A DNA stretch of 64,000 nucleotides from contig RDEW01000002.1 in the NCBI GenBank assembly GCA_011109175.1, forward strand, positions 934,676 through 998,675. Reading direction: 5' to 3'. Every line of letters starts with the position of its first letter. The stretch's first letter is position 1. The notes under the pieces are model-generated. The model worked only from the letters and a program-made list of their open reading frames with translations. It made no database searches and was not told the DNA's origin. Position numbers and translations under genes: made by a program. The stretch comes from Dicyema japonicum. Lineage: Eukaryota > Dicyemida > Rhombozoa > Dicyemidae. This document shows, piece after piece, positions 20,988-33,344 of the stretch.

Positions 20988-23900
20988 ATGGAAGAGTCCT
21001 TACTAAAAGCAGCGGCCACCAATGATGTGAAGCTTCTCAGATTCTGTCTCGAAACAGCATTTCCGTGAACTCAACCAATTTGGTATTCTTAATAAACAAT
21101 CTGCTAATAAATTGATCGGAATTCTGAGATTGTTTAATTATTAATATTGATTTATTTATCAAACTACTGTTTAGAATGGATTCACTGCTCTCCACATTGC
21201 CTCCAAAGCCGGTAACTACGATATTGCACATGAACTCATCGATATGAGTGCAGACATAAACGCAAGGACACAGGTTATACTTTTACGTTTTGTGGTTATT
21301 TAATCATTACTTTGTGTTGCATTTTATTTATGTGCTTTTTGACATTTATATTGCCTTTAAATTTATGTTAATGTACTTTAATGGAGCCTTACCTTTCAGA
21401 TGGGGAATACTCCCCTCCACATTGCCGCACTTGCCGGCAGACTCGAAATCGTGGATTTGCTGATAAAGAACAACGCCAATGTCAATGCCCAGACAAATGT
21501 ACGTGTTTGATTTATTTTCAGAGGGGCTTCACTCCCTTGTATATGGCAGCACAACAAAACCAAATTGACATCGTCAAATCTCTCCTCGCTGCGGGAGCCA
21601 ATCCATACTTGCTGGCTGAGGTAAACTTTGGCTTTATCCTAGGACAAATTCGCTCCCCTAGCTATCGCCTCACAACAGGGACATGCAGAACTGGTGGACA
21701 TTCTGCTTACTCACGAACAAATGCTTGAAGGTTCTGAGAAACTTACAAAGCTGCACATGGCTGTTAAAAAGGAGAACCTGGACATCATAGAATCTCTCCT
21801 ACTGACAAACCACCATGTGGACGAATTATCAGACGTAAACATGTCTAGACACGTGTAGGACGGAGTTACGCCTCTCTGCACAGCAATCAACTTCAGACGA
21901 TACAATGCCGCCGTCCTGTTGATCTCCAAAGGCGCCAATGTGAATATTAGTTTGACAAATGACAACCGACCGATACACTTTGCCACCAAGACGGGACGAT
22001 ATAAATTTGTGGAGTTGCTTGTTTCCTCTGTGGCGGACGTAAATGTGACTAATAAGGTATTCTGATATTCTCTTTATTTGAAGGGCGGGTTCACTCCCTT
22101 GCATTTCGCTGCAATGGGCGGTCACCAGGAAATACTTGAGATGCTATTAGAAAACGGGGCAAATCCGACTGCCCAAACGAAGGTAGGGTCACTCATTACT
22201 CTCAGACCGGTCTCACTCCCCTCCACTACTCTTGCATGAAAAATCACGACAGTTGTGCCAGATTACTCATAGCTGCGGGGGCCAACGTGGAAGCAAAAGC
22301 CACAGTTCTCACAAACCGTAAATTATAGAATGGCCTCACTGCACTCCATGCTGCAGCTCACTATGGATGTGATGCAGTCGTTAAACAACTCATAAATAGA
22401 AATGCTGATTTTAATGCAAAGACATTAGTATTCGTTATTTTGAATCTTAGAACGGGTACACTCCTTTGCACATTGCTTGTTCTCGCTCTGCCTTTGAAGT
22501 AGTCAGTAGTTTGCTTTACTACAATGAAGTCCTCATCGACGAACCAAATTTGGTAGGTTATGGCTCTTACTTAAAGGATGGCTTGATTCCACTCCACACG
22601 GCAAGCTTTATGGGGGAATATGAGATTTTGAAGCTGTTGGTGGATAATGGAGCTGATTTGACGACCACCAATAACCACGGAATGACCGTCGTTCACTTTG
22701 CAGCTGCCAAAGGCAGTGTGAGGATTCTGAAATATCTAATAAAACTAAACTGTGATGTCAATACCCTCGCTAAGGTCGCTTAATAAGTCATCTTAGAACG
22801 GAGAGACTCCTCTACTGTTATCAGTGTACTCTTGTAATCTGGAGCCACACAACTGCTTATTGAGAACGGTGCCGACTGTCTAATAGCCTCCACAAAGCAA
22901 TACAACGTCCATCACATGGCTGCTAAACACAACATGGTCGATTTGATGTTTCTACTGCACGAATCAGTAGTGAAAAGTCAAGGAGTTGATGAGAATTTGC
23001 TGAGGAAAACCTGTGTTGATTTCAATTCTTTGATGAATTAGAAAGGATTCTGTCCCATCCACGTGGCTTCGAAGTATGGGAACGATTTGATCGTCAAATA
23101 CCTGCTAACGATCGGGACGACGTCAATATGATTGCTAAAGTCTTTAAAATTCGATAAATTTAGAGGAAACTGACTCCATTGTTGATTGCCACTCACTACG
23201 GTAACTTTAATGTCGTCGAAGTGCTCTTGGACTTCAAAGCAGACTTCAAACTTGCCGCCTCTGTTTAAAATTCTAATTATTTTAGAATGGATTCACGGCT
23301 GTTCACATTGCTGTCTTGTATGACAACTTTGCCATCGCTGAGCTTCTGTTGATGGTGGGAGCCTCCCCTAACAGCCTCTCAAAGGTCTATCTCCCTTTTA
23401 CGACTAGGCCGGGTTTGCTCCTTTACATATTTCTACGAGTCGTCGTTCTGTTGAAGGAACTGCACTTCTAATAAAATATAACGCCTTCCATACCCCCATA
23501 TCAAACGTTGTCATTTTAGATATTTGTTAGGAGGGGATAACACCTATGCACTGCTGTGCTAAAGAAGACTGCGTTGATTGTGCGGAACTGCTTTACGTTG
23601 AGGGAGCGTCTTTGAATGAACAGAATAACGTTTTTTTATCATTAATGATTACCAGGACGGTTATACTCCGCTTTTGGTCGCTTGCTACTACTGCAGTTTG
23701 AACATGATTTTGTTTCTGCTCAAAAATGGGGTCCCTCTAGACCACCAGACTAAAGTTGGGTTGACTTGGTAACTTAGATCGGATACACTGCTCTTCACCA
23801 GGCTGCACAGCAGGGGTCAACTGAAATTGTCTCTTTGCTGCTGAAACACGGTGCTGATCCGAATATACTGTGCTACGTATTACTGATCTTATTTGGTAGG

Positions 23901-24112
23901 AGAATCAAACAGCACTCGACATAGCAAAGCTGTTCGACCACCCTCAAGTCGTCGAATTACTTTCAGATTGCACGAGTGTGGAGACAGATGGTCCTATCTC
24001 CAAGGAGAAACGTGTTTATGCCCAGCCAATGGGGGTCTCTGACAGCATATTTATAGACTCTGAGGACGAAACCAGTAATATTGCCATTTCAGCGCCATTT
24101 CGTGTTCTATAG
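20988..24112 (+). CDS. Ankyrin-repeat protein, about 20 exons with micro-introns
   Basis: From ATG 20988 to stop 24110-24112. After a poorly resolved first exon, exons start at 21175, 21400, 21522, 21643, 21859, 22084, 22206, 22329, 22451, 22577, 22797, 23042, 23164, 23286, 23408, 23531, 23656, 23778 and 23900. Most carry one ankyrin repeat and begin with N-G-x-T-P-L-H type sequence; the exons at 21643, 21859 and 22577 carry two. Introns are 22-27 nt except those before 21175 and 21400 (the latter 126 nt). All resolved junctions are phase 0. The C-terminal ~40 residues are acidic ([11 protein letters not shown]). Frame problems: the exon 1/2 junction, about 22840 (after P-L-L-L-S-V-Y-S), and about 23120 (T-I-G-T / D-V-N-M). 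The role is probably protein binding; no kinase, channel or SOCS domain is seen. Confidence 0.85.
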
Positions 24113-24275
24113 TTTTCATGTTTCGTATTAATTTCAAATTACCGCATTAAATCTTCTTGTGATGCTGTTTATTGTTACAATTCTTGCAGCAATTTTATGC
24201 ATCATTTCTTATATTTTTGCCATGTTTTACGTTTATAATTTGTCTTTTGGTTACTTGGTTGTAACATTTTAGGTG

Positions 24276-27200
24276 ATGGCCACACACTTCGACGATTTCT
24301 GCGATTCCCAAGTATGTATTTATCATTATGTCAATCCTCCATTATATCCTATATTAACGCACGTGACAGCTGTTGTCACTACTAATATATATTACTTCAT
24401 TATATCGTTTTTGTATATGAGCTTATTTTGCTGTTCTCGTAAATCTAAGCGATGGTGTAATAAGCTGTTCAAACGACGCAGTAATTTTGTGATTTATTAT
24501 AACACCACTCCATCTCTAATCCAGTTAATCCCTTAGTTACATAATATCTGTTTTACTGTTACCTTCTTAGAACTCGTCGATAACTCTTCTAACTTGCTTA
24601 ATAGTAATCAACCAATCATTCACTCCTTTGACGTCACCTCCACTATAATTGTCGCTTTAATGGTCATTTGTAGCCTGAGGATCACAATGTAAAGGAAACC
24701 AGACTTGACTTTACCAAAGAGCAGCCAGAACTGCCGAGGAATGCACCATTAGTTTCGGATTCATGTATTTTCACATCGAGCAAGCAGGCCGCAAACCACA
24801 CATTCACCAGCCTTTATGATTCAATTGTTAAGCATTCAACAAACGATTCCAAATCCCACATTCTGGCGTTTGATGGACACGCAAATCCATACTTTTACTC
24901 TAATTATTATTCATTCCTAAAAGTTGACAATGACAACGTTCTACGGTTGTACCCTTCTCAAAAATCCAACATTTGCTACGATTCTCAGGGAATTCCTTTT
25001 GTGGTCTCACATGACTTTACTCTGTATTACGACTCTAATAAGCAATTGATTGCCAAATCTGCTGATTCGAGGACTTTTTGTGTTTATTATGGAGATGACT
25101 TTAATGGTAAACAAGTCACAAAGCCGAGTGTGGGAATCAGACTTAGAGGGGATGACTATTATGCCGTTGAGAAGGACGAGCAACTATTTTACGATTGTGA
25201 TGGATTTCCCATTATTGAAGGGGACGGAATTTTATACTCAGATTCCCACAGAAAACTGTTTTATGTCGACCATAAACAAAATCAAGTCAAACCACTATAC
25301 TATAGGACATATCAACTGAAGAAAGAACCCAAAGACATTCTCACTACATTTGACCACTATGGAACTCCTCTCCTTGGAATGATCTCTGAGTCCTCGTTTT
25401 CTATGACTCGCAACACTTCTGACCAGTCCACCTGCTATTCTGAGTTTTTCGTGTTGAGTAAGCACGGAATTCCGTTATTTGGAGATTCCGCTTCCAGTCA
25501 GCTTTACTTTGACGATGAGGAAAATTTAGTGTCTGTTGACAAAGATGGTATCTCCACTCCAATTCTGATAACAGAGAAGCAAACTCCCGTCAAGATCACC
25601 GTCTCCAAAATTGTTGATGTGACGGATGATGCTGCTTTCATAAACTGCCCCAATTATGCCCATGTTCAGTACAACTATTACGGATTCCCCATACTTTTCG
25701 CTGATTCCCGACAAGAAGACGTCGATTATAGACCAAACGGTCTCCTTGAACTGAATTCCAAAGTTCTGTGTACTTTTGACGACAAAAGGCCATTAGTCTG
25801 GCCTTTGGCGTATGCTGATGCAATTTTCGACTGTATGGGGGTCCCTCTCCCTTCGTCTGACTTGTCCCTTTACATGAAATCTGTTGTTATTACTGATGAA
25901 GCTGTTGTGCTAAATTCTGACTTTCCCACGGGAAACCTCGTTTACCTCCCTAACGGGTTCCCATTTTGTAATTTCTGTTTTCGTAATATGCTGACTTATG
26001 GAAGTGATGGTTTACTTTATTATGACGACGGTAATACTCGGAGACCTGTTATGAGCAATTCACTGCAAATTCAGAAACTCTCTGTTGATGTGGAATTTGT
26101 TAACAACTCGTATGTTGCCTTAGAAGACGAGTTCTTTTATGATTGCTTTGGAGTGCCTTTAGTTGATTTAAAGTTCCCGTCTTTGGTGTTGACTGTGAAG
26201 GAGGACGGTCGTGTTTGTGTGATTGACGGAAATAATCTTACCGTTGAGTTTTTCCTCTTTGATTCCAATGGGAGATTTGTTAGTCGTCGTTCTTGTCTTG
26301 GTTCAGTGCTGTACAATAGTTGGGGGAAACTGGTTAATCTTAATGAGTATGACGCCTCACTTGTCCATTCGGATAACAGCTATCAACTCAAATATTCAGG
26401 TCAAACTGGATTGATCTATGACGACAGAGCATGTCCCCTTGTTATTAATGGAAATGTGTCATTATTGAAATACAACTCTTTGGGACAGCTTTTATATGAC
26501 AATCTGCAAGTTTACTATGAGGACGGATCTCTAGTAATGCACCCGGGATCAACTGTTGTGATTAACGATTCCAGTACATCTGCCTATTTGGTGCCCCGAA
26601 ATAACGTGAACTATTCAGTCGACTGGCATGGTGTACCATAACCACGGCAGAAACACTAGGCTCTATTCTTCTACGTAATGACGACTATACTCTCGACTTT
26701 ACAGATGGAATCAATTATACTCCCTTATATTATGACAGTCAATGCTGTGAAGTCATGAAAGCACATGTTATGCCGGAAAATATGAATCTCTACTACACGT
26801 CTGACGGGGTTAAACATGAGGGCGACATTCCTTATGCTGAAATCATTAGTGAATCTGATGGGAGTTATCGCATGCGTGAAGATGAGAGTGAAGTTGTGTT
26901 TATGCCGACTGGGACGCCTCTCACTAATTTACAAAGTGGAAAGGGGGATCTGCTGTATTATGATGATAATCAGCTTGTTTGCTATCCTTATGTCTAAAAT
27001 GCCAAACAAGGTATTTACTAGTCGCAAAACCCCGTTTACTGACCCACGTGCATCAGTTTTTGAGAGTGAGGAGACTTTGTATGTGAAACCCGGTTCGAGG
27101 GGAACTGTCCTGTTTGATTGGAATGGAATGCCATTGGTGGATGTTGGGAAAGTTAGGCCATTATCCAATGGGACATTCTTGTCCTATTCAACCTGTTCCA

Positions 27201-28990
27201 ACCTCCCACGTGTGCTGGTAAGTTATGAAACTGATCGACCCATTGCAAGGAAAGGACTGGACAAACAGAGTCACTTGGTAACTAAAAGAGTGACTTTTAG
27301 TCTAATTTGGGAGAGGATGAGGTTGAGTGGACCGATTGTGTGTTGGTGGAGTCCCCTGCTTTTGATAAGTCTAAACACGTGCTAGAGGAGTCTTTTGTTT
27401 CTGAAAATTTTGTTGATGGGCTTTATCCACTGCCTCATAATGGGATCAATCTAAATATTTCTGGCTCCACGAAACCGACCACGTGTTCGCTTCTCAGATT
27501 CCGAGTCAGTTTTGTATTGGATGCACGGCCGAAGGTGGTTGAGAATAAAAAACTTAAAAATATGCGCATTTTTGCCGGCGTAAATTCAGTCATTCGTCCA
27601 ACATTTGTTAATGTCAACTTTCTGCATCCCTCTTCCGTTAATTGTCCTGATCTGTCCGACGGGAACAGTTTGCTACAAAAATAATACAATTTACTGCAAC
27701 TCAGGATAATTTTAGAAGGTTTTTTTATCAACTAAAGTATCAGATCTCTGGTTATCGACATTCCCGTGTACACAACCGACGATAGTTCCCGCTCTCTTTA
27801 TGTGCTTTATCAATCAGATGCAAAATGGATTCCTTTTAATCCCAACTCTGAGCTTGTTGAAGATATCATTAGTTCAGCGTGTTCATCCACTGGGGGTAAA
27901 ACATATTTTAACCAAAGATAAAGTCCCCAATTCATCTCAAAATGTGCTTCGGCTTTGTGTGGAATTTTTCCCCATCACTTTGGCCGTAATTTCCCGCCCA
28001 AAAATCAATATTTTCACAGTTGACAGCAATCCTCAGACCATTTCCCCTGATAACAAGTGCTTCTTCATGTTTCCTCAAAATTTTGTCAGAAAACCGACAG
28101 ATATTGCCATTCAGGTCGTTCTCCTTGATATTTAGATGTTGGATGTCTCAATGGAGGATATTCAGTCGACCGTTGGGAAGAAAGTCTTTGTGAGTCCAAT
28201 CATAATTATTAAACCCTCAAATGTCGTCTTCCAGGAGCATTTCAAATGCCAAGTTCCACTAATTGGTTATGAGAACAAAAATAAGTTGTTTGACTTTGAA
28301 CATAACGCCCATCTGTTCACCTCATCAAGTTGTGCTTGTTATTACTTTAGGAAAATCAACCACGTGGGAGGATATGACCTATTCTACTGATATTGTGCTA
28401 CAGAGAGACTTTAATATTGCCTTCACTTCATCGAGGAGTGCAAAGTATTTTTGGAGGGTAAATGGTAGATTCTGGATTATGATGTCCCTCGAAAGGGACG
28501 AGACCACGATTAGTAATAAACTGAATATTCTGTACAAGAAGACTCTGTCGGTTGATTATATGGCCATGTTCTACGTTTTTGCTGCCCGGGTGTCTCCCAC
28601 TTCCTTTCACCTCATTTGTGCTTGTGTGACTGACGCCGTCGACCAATCGTTCCTTTACTTTGACAAGAGTGGTTATCAGCAGGTCGTCTCCACTAAACAC
28701 TATAACGTACATTTTATGTTACTCTAAGATTCCTGGATATCAGCAGATATTCGTTTCGGTCTCTGGTGGTGGTTGTTATATGATAAAACCACTGGAAGCT
28801 TGCAAGATCTATTTCGACCCTTTTTTCGAAAATTTGTTGGGAGTTTACGTGGAGTTCTTTGAAAGCTCAGAAGGGACCCCCCAAATAACATTCCTTAACG
28901 AAGACAAATCCCGAATATTTACAAAGTCTTTCAATTACCCATCTGATGCACTCGTAAGACTATTTTATTATCATTTAGCCAAATACTAAC
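24276..28990 (+). CDS. Large unrecognised protein built of 'YD..G.P' repeats
   Basis: A likely start is ATG 24276, but the first exons are uncertain. Well-supported exons are 24571-24650, 24674-26991, 27011-27277, 27301 to about 27670, then several to 28706, and 28729-28953. Introns are 19-25 nt. The main exon has at least twelve degenerate repeats of about 40-50 residues with the core [FY]-D-x-x-G-x-P-[LIF]: F-Y-D-C-D-G-F-P-I, F-D-C-M-G-V-P-L, Y-L-P-N-G-F-P-F, F-Y-D-C-F-G-V-P-L, V-D-W-H-G-V-P, F-M-P-T-G-T-P-L, L-F-D-W-N-G-M-P-L. Between these cores lie L-x-Y-x-D type strands. The pattern suggests a beta-rich repeat fold but is not the bacterial YD repeat. One +1 break lies at about 26638. 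The region after 27300 lacks the core and is unrecognised. No membrane segment is evident. Confidence 0.7.
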
Positions 28991-29079
28991 AAATCTGTCA
29001 ATAATTCGACTGAAGGTTGACTCTGGGGTTATTTTAGCTGATTCTCCGTTGAATGGATGCTATTCTACGTGATGTTAAG

Positions 29080-30220
29080 ATTATCAGTAATTCCTTGATA
29101 TATTTCAGCTGAAACTATTTATGAGGAGAATCTGTCCGACGACGTTGAAGTGACTGCATTAAATTGATACGCTTGTTGACATTGCATGTGTTCAAAGTGG
29201 AGATCAAAGTAATGTCGATAATGTAAGCAGTAGGTGATTCCTTTGATCGTCCTGTTGACTTTGTAAGTTTTGATGATAAAGTTTTACCTGGTATTATGGA
29301 TTACTGACGTCTAGACGATAATATTGCTGAAAGTTTGGTGGCAATTGATCCTGGATCACCAGTCAATGTAACACATACAGTAATCCACCAGGATGACATA
29401 CAGGTGACTCAATCACTCTTTACTGGAGTGGAGGAATCGACTAAGGAAGGTTTGTGATGTTTCAATTGCTAGTTGAGGTTGTAATTGAGGACATGAAAGC
29501 TGAGGACATAATTGGTGAACAGACTGTGACCCAGGACACTCAGGAGACTGATGAAGGTTTGATGGGAAGTGACCTTAATAGTTGAGGTCTACATTGAAGA
29601 GTCTGTCATTCAAAGAGTGGAGGACACCAATGAGGGGGGTTTGATGATTACTAATGATAATTAGGTGAGGATGATGACTCTCATAGTAATTCCATGGATG
29701 AACATTTTGTGATTGAACATTTCTCATCAAGAGAGGACGGTTTGGTCGTTTAAACAATTCCTAGTGGCTGAGACTCTTAGGGATTCAAACAGTCCAGTTG
29801 ACCCAGCACGTGAGGACGACCAGCTTATAGTGTCTGGGGTGTCAATCCCACTAATCTCAACTGAAGATAACCAGAATTCTGATCGGAATCAGCAAAATAC
29901 TGCACAATGACTCAAATGTCTGTTATTAGTGAGGGTTAGTCAATGTGAATGATTGTAGTCGAGATTATCGTTGGTGATTCAGAAGATGGTGATAATTCTA
30001 ATCAAAGTAAGTTTATCATTTTTGTTATAATTATTGGCTGTTGTGAATTTTGTTGATAATTTTCAGATGGTTTGGTAGATATTGCTGTTTATGTAAATCC
30101 ATTGCCGTATTCTGAATATATTTGGCTTACTACTCCCTGTCTTTTGCATTTTGTACGCATACTTGAGTACACTGAATATTTTGAACCTTTCTTTGATGTT
30201 TATTACTTTGATTCATAACA
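29080..30220 (+). CDS. Acidic multi-exon region (tail of the preceding gene or a separate gene)
   Basis: Short exons joined by phase-1 GT-AG introns of 22-26 nt, e.g. 24 nt ending at about 29315, 23 nt ending at about 29473, 25 nt ending at about 29582 and 25 nt ending at about 29762. The product is strongly acidic and low-complexity: D-D-N-I-A-E-S-L-V-A-I-D, V-E-V-V-I-E-D-M-K-A-E-D, V-E-V-Y-I-E-E-S-V, G-E-D-D-D-S-H-S-N-S. One path ends at the stop near 29910. Another reads on from M-T-Q-M-S-V to about 30217 across a 60-nt intron. The link to the upstream exons (28990-29110) is unresolved. Confidence 0.5.
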
Positions 30221-30462
30221 TTTCTTATTTTGTTATTTTAGATTCTGCATGAATGATGTACTTAGACGTTTGGTAGTTTGACTTAATGAATTTAATAAAT
30301 ATTCTTTCGTTATTCTTTAGTTGGTATTTATCAGATTTAGCTTATATGGTAAATAGAAGAGTTGTTGTTTACCCTGAGTATTCATTATTATGTTGGGTAA
30401 TTCTCGAGATCTCTATTCGATGACTTACTACACGAACTAAGTGAAGAACAAATAGATTAATT

Positions 30463-32377
30463 ATTTTTATAAGGAAAAAGGAAAAAGAATAGTTAATTTT
30501 AATTCAGCTGTTGGGAGATGCACAAGCTATTCCCACGGACAACAGCCAACGAGAGCCTCTCCTTGAGCCATCTCGTCTCACGAAGATCACCAGTTTTGTC
30601 AGTTAGTAGTTTTCCCAAATGGTTCAGGAACTTCAGCGTTTTAGGGCCAAAGTTCCCCGAAGTTTCAATCGCGACAGGTGCGAAAATGTACCTGTCGCTG
30701 ATATCCGAGTATTTAGCATTTTTTACTTCCTCTGCTTGAGAAGAAGGTCTGCCCGGTGAATTATTTTTTTTGCTTGGGGCGAAAGAGCAGACACAGGTCA
30801 CATCCCATACAAGGTTTCGCCCTCGCTCAAAAGGAAAGGAGGTCATGCCGTCAGGGCGTCTTCCGTTGTCAAATAGACCAGTCGGTTCGATCCGGCAACG
30901 GAATCCAGCCGATTCTAATGCCCTCTTAATGATGCCGTTCATTGCCGAATGTCGAGAAGATCTGCCAATTCCGCTCCGGCATGAGAGGAGGTGGAGACCC
31001 AGTTCGTCCGATAGACAGCCACATTTGCACTTCGATTTGGTGCAAACAGGCAATCCGAGGTGTAGACATACAGCTGTACGAAGTGAGTCATCATCCAACA
31101 ATCCACCAACTTCTTGACATGGGTAAACCCCAAGCCAAGATCCATCAACCGCCTCCCTCGAATTTTGGAAACAATCCAGGCGATGTCCAGAGAGCCGGCT
31201 GACTAGGTTGGATGCCAGAGCATTCCATCTATGGATCATCCAAGACGATTGTTGGTCTGGTTACGCGGCTCGCTAAGCCCTTCACTTCGCCACACGTCCA
31301 TGTATTCAACCAAGTCATTGGACAGTTTCCGAGATGGAAGCTTTGAAAGAATTGAGTCCACTTGGTTTTTGCATGAAAGTTTTGAGGCAAAATACGCCGG
31401 GCCAGCAATTTGGCAGGGAGTAGTAAGACCGATTCCACCCAATGATATCGGTAATTGAGTCTGTATCCATCCAGGGGTATCAAGAGAAACGTTAAGTACG
31501 AATTCAGTACATCTTTTGAGGCAATCAGAGTATTCCATTAAAAGGGAATCACACTTATAACATGGTGCAGTCCTTAGTAAATAGTTTAATCTTGGAATGG
31601 ACAAGCAGTTTCTCAATAGGAAGAGGGCAATATGGTTGTCAACATGCCGCAAACGGGTCTCAAAAGTACCGAGCTCTATTGTCCTTTCTTTAAACACGTC
31701 CACAATTTGGTTTTCGAATATAGGAGAACCGAGGAACAGAGACTCCCCAACTGGAACCGATGCATAATTTTCGAGAGTGTATTTAAACTGGTCATTGTAG
31801 AAAGTAGTCAGATCGGGACTCAAATTGATCTTGATTAATTCACATTTGGCCTTGTTGACAGAAAGGCCAATCGCTTCGAATTCAGATATCAAACGACGCA
31901 CGTCCTCCAAAACTGTATCTGGATGTCCACCAATGATTCCGTCATCCAAATACCATAAATTTAAAGGTGATTTTAAGCATGCGGCTACTCCTGGATCCCC
32001 AAAGCAAAGAGAAGAGGTCCAAGTGGGTCGCCTTGTTGAACACCAGTTCGTGATTTAATGATGGCATCGTGGAAAACCAATGATGATGGATTAGAATATG
32101 AAAGGCGAACAATCTCCCAAATATGTGGTAAATTTTTTTGGCATAACTCCAATAAATGATCTCTCCTTATGGAATTAAATGCGTTCTTAAGATCTACTTT
32201 GCAGACAACAACGTCCTCTTTGCATTCGGACGACGACGTGAAGAAACTCCTCACTGCGTGGACACAAGCCTCTGCACCGCCACGAACTCCAACGCCCATC
32301 TGTATAGGACTGAAAATAGGAAGTAATCTTTGAACCCCAGAAAAGCAAGCGACTTTAGCTGCAAGTCTCCTGAACTG
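30463..32377 (-). mobile_element. 5'-truncated retroelement: RT + zinc knuckle + nuclease-like C-terminus
   Basis: Flanked by a 12-bp target-site duplication AATAGATTAATT (30451-30462 and 32378-32389). Reading down the minus strand: F-R-R-L-A-A-K-V-A, M-G-V-G-V-R-G-G-A-E-A, K-V-D-L-K-N-A-F-N-S-I-R-R-D (catalytic Asp), G-V-Q-Q-G-D-P-L-G-P-L-L-F-A-L, then W-Y-L-D-D-G (active site), L-G-G-I-G-L. The C-terminal frame 31239-30499 has C-K-C-G-C...H-L-L-S-C and R-R-P-D-G...L-V-W-D-V-T-C...I-E-T-S-G. R-P-D...W-D after a CCHC motif resembles a restriction-like endonuclease. Frame breaks at about 31985 and 31242. Fragments of this family lie at 5365, 11290, 15990, 40870 and 54190-55260. Confidence 0.85.
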
Positions 32378-32389
32378 AATAGATTAATT

Positions 32390-32802
32390 TAATGTTAGAA
32401 TACAAACCGATCCAATTGAGGAACCTAAACTAAGATGACTTGAGACCGTACTTGGTTAGTAGTCTCAACCACTCATTTTGAATTCTTTACTAGTATCGAT
32501 TACATCTAAAACAGGTTTTATCAAGTTCTCACGATCAGATTGGGACGTATTCCACCACTTTGAGAACCCATGAAATCTCCAATGAATTGAAGAAAGCAAA
32601 AACAGAATCCTTCGACCAAGGAGGCAACGATGTTGGAGCCAACACCTTAACGACTCGTGTGACAACACTAACTACTACGCTAGCTGGTCTCTTATGATAG
32701 TTTAATAATTCATATAAATAGTACTTTTAATAATCAGAATATAATAAACATAAATGCCGACCTACCCTCTTCTATAAGTATTCCCAGAACCTCTCCTATG
32801 AT
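32390..32802. other. No recognised gene
   Basis: A 67-codon minus frame (32465-32668) is unrecognised and may be repeat-derived. No other signal is seen. Confidence 0.4.
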
Positions 32803-33341
32803 CTACAATAAGGCCTTAACACAACCATCTTTATAATCATCCATCCATCTTTGCTTCATAAGCTCTTCCTCTTCCGTCAACTTAACGACCGCTTCTTTGA
32901 CTGGCTCATTAGCGTCCTCATATTGCATTTTAAACCACTGTTCGACAGTATAGACTGGGAGAGACGGATATCCTGCACCCAACACAGCTTTCTCAACATC
33001 AGATCTTGTCAGTATAAAATTCTACAATGATAAAACGAAAACCTTATTTATTTCCCGCCTCTTTATGGGAGAAGGCGATTTTTGTGGACCACCTCGATTT
33101 TTTAAAAGTAGCAGTTCGCCTGAAATTCACAAAATTTATACTTTTGTTGAATTCGTCAAGTTCCTCGCATTTCTGTAAAAGTTGCTCAATATACATAAGC
33201 CAGAAAGACCTCTGATATGATCCAATCAATATTAACCTTAATTTCGTCGTCCGCAGCGTCGATTCCGTGCTTCAAACGCTGGATCTGCTCGTTTCTGGTT
33301 TTCATTGCTTTGTAGGCGGCAATTTTTCGGGCTCTTTTTAT
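32803..33341 (-). CDS. IGBP1: IGBP1/TAP42-like PP2A-binding protein, C-terminal exons
   Basis: Four exons read downward: 33341-33237, 33211-33142, 33119-33043 and 33021-32803, joined by introns of 25, 22 and 21 nt. They give 471 nt in frame (156 residues). Features: basic K-R-A-R-K-I-A-A-Y-K, W-L-M-Y-I-E-Q-L-L, then the family hallmark F-I-L-T-R-S-D-V and G-A-G-Y-P-S-L-P with T-V-E-Q-W-F, ending in M-K-Q-R-W-M-D-D-Y-K-D. TAP42/alpha-4 proteins bind PP2A-type catalytic subunits and regulate their stability. The usual ~200-residue N-terminal helical domain was not found upstream to about 33600; it may be diverged, lie behind a longer intron, or be absent. Confidence 0.82.
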
Positions 33342-33344
33342 CTT

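Noticed and set aside
20988..24112. Latrotoxin-like or death-domain ankyrin protein
   Set aside because: Only ankyrin repeats and a short acidic tail are visible; no toxin-type N-terminal region, death domain or channel segment was found.
24674..26991. Rhs/teneurin-type YD-repeat protein
   Set aside because: The core is D-x-x-G-x-P rather than G...YD..GR, and no RHS core, EGF or membrane segment is seen; it is also interrupted by animal-type introns.
30770..31117. Plus-strand frames across 30518-31458
   Set aside because: They are antisense to the retroelement C-terminal frame, which has clear zinc and nuclease-like motifs.
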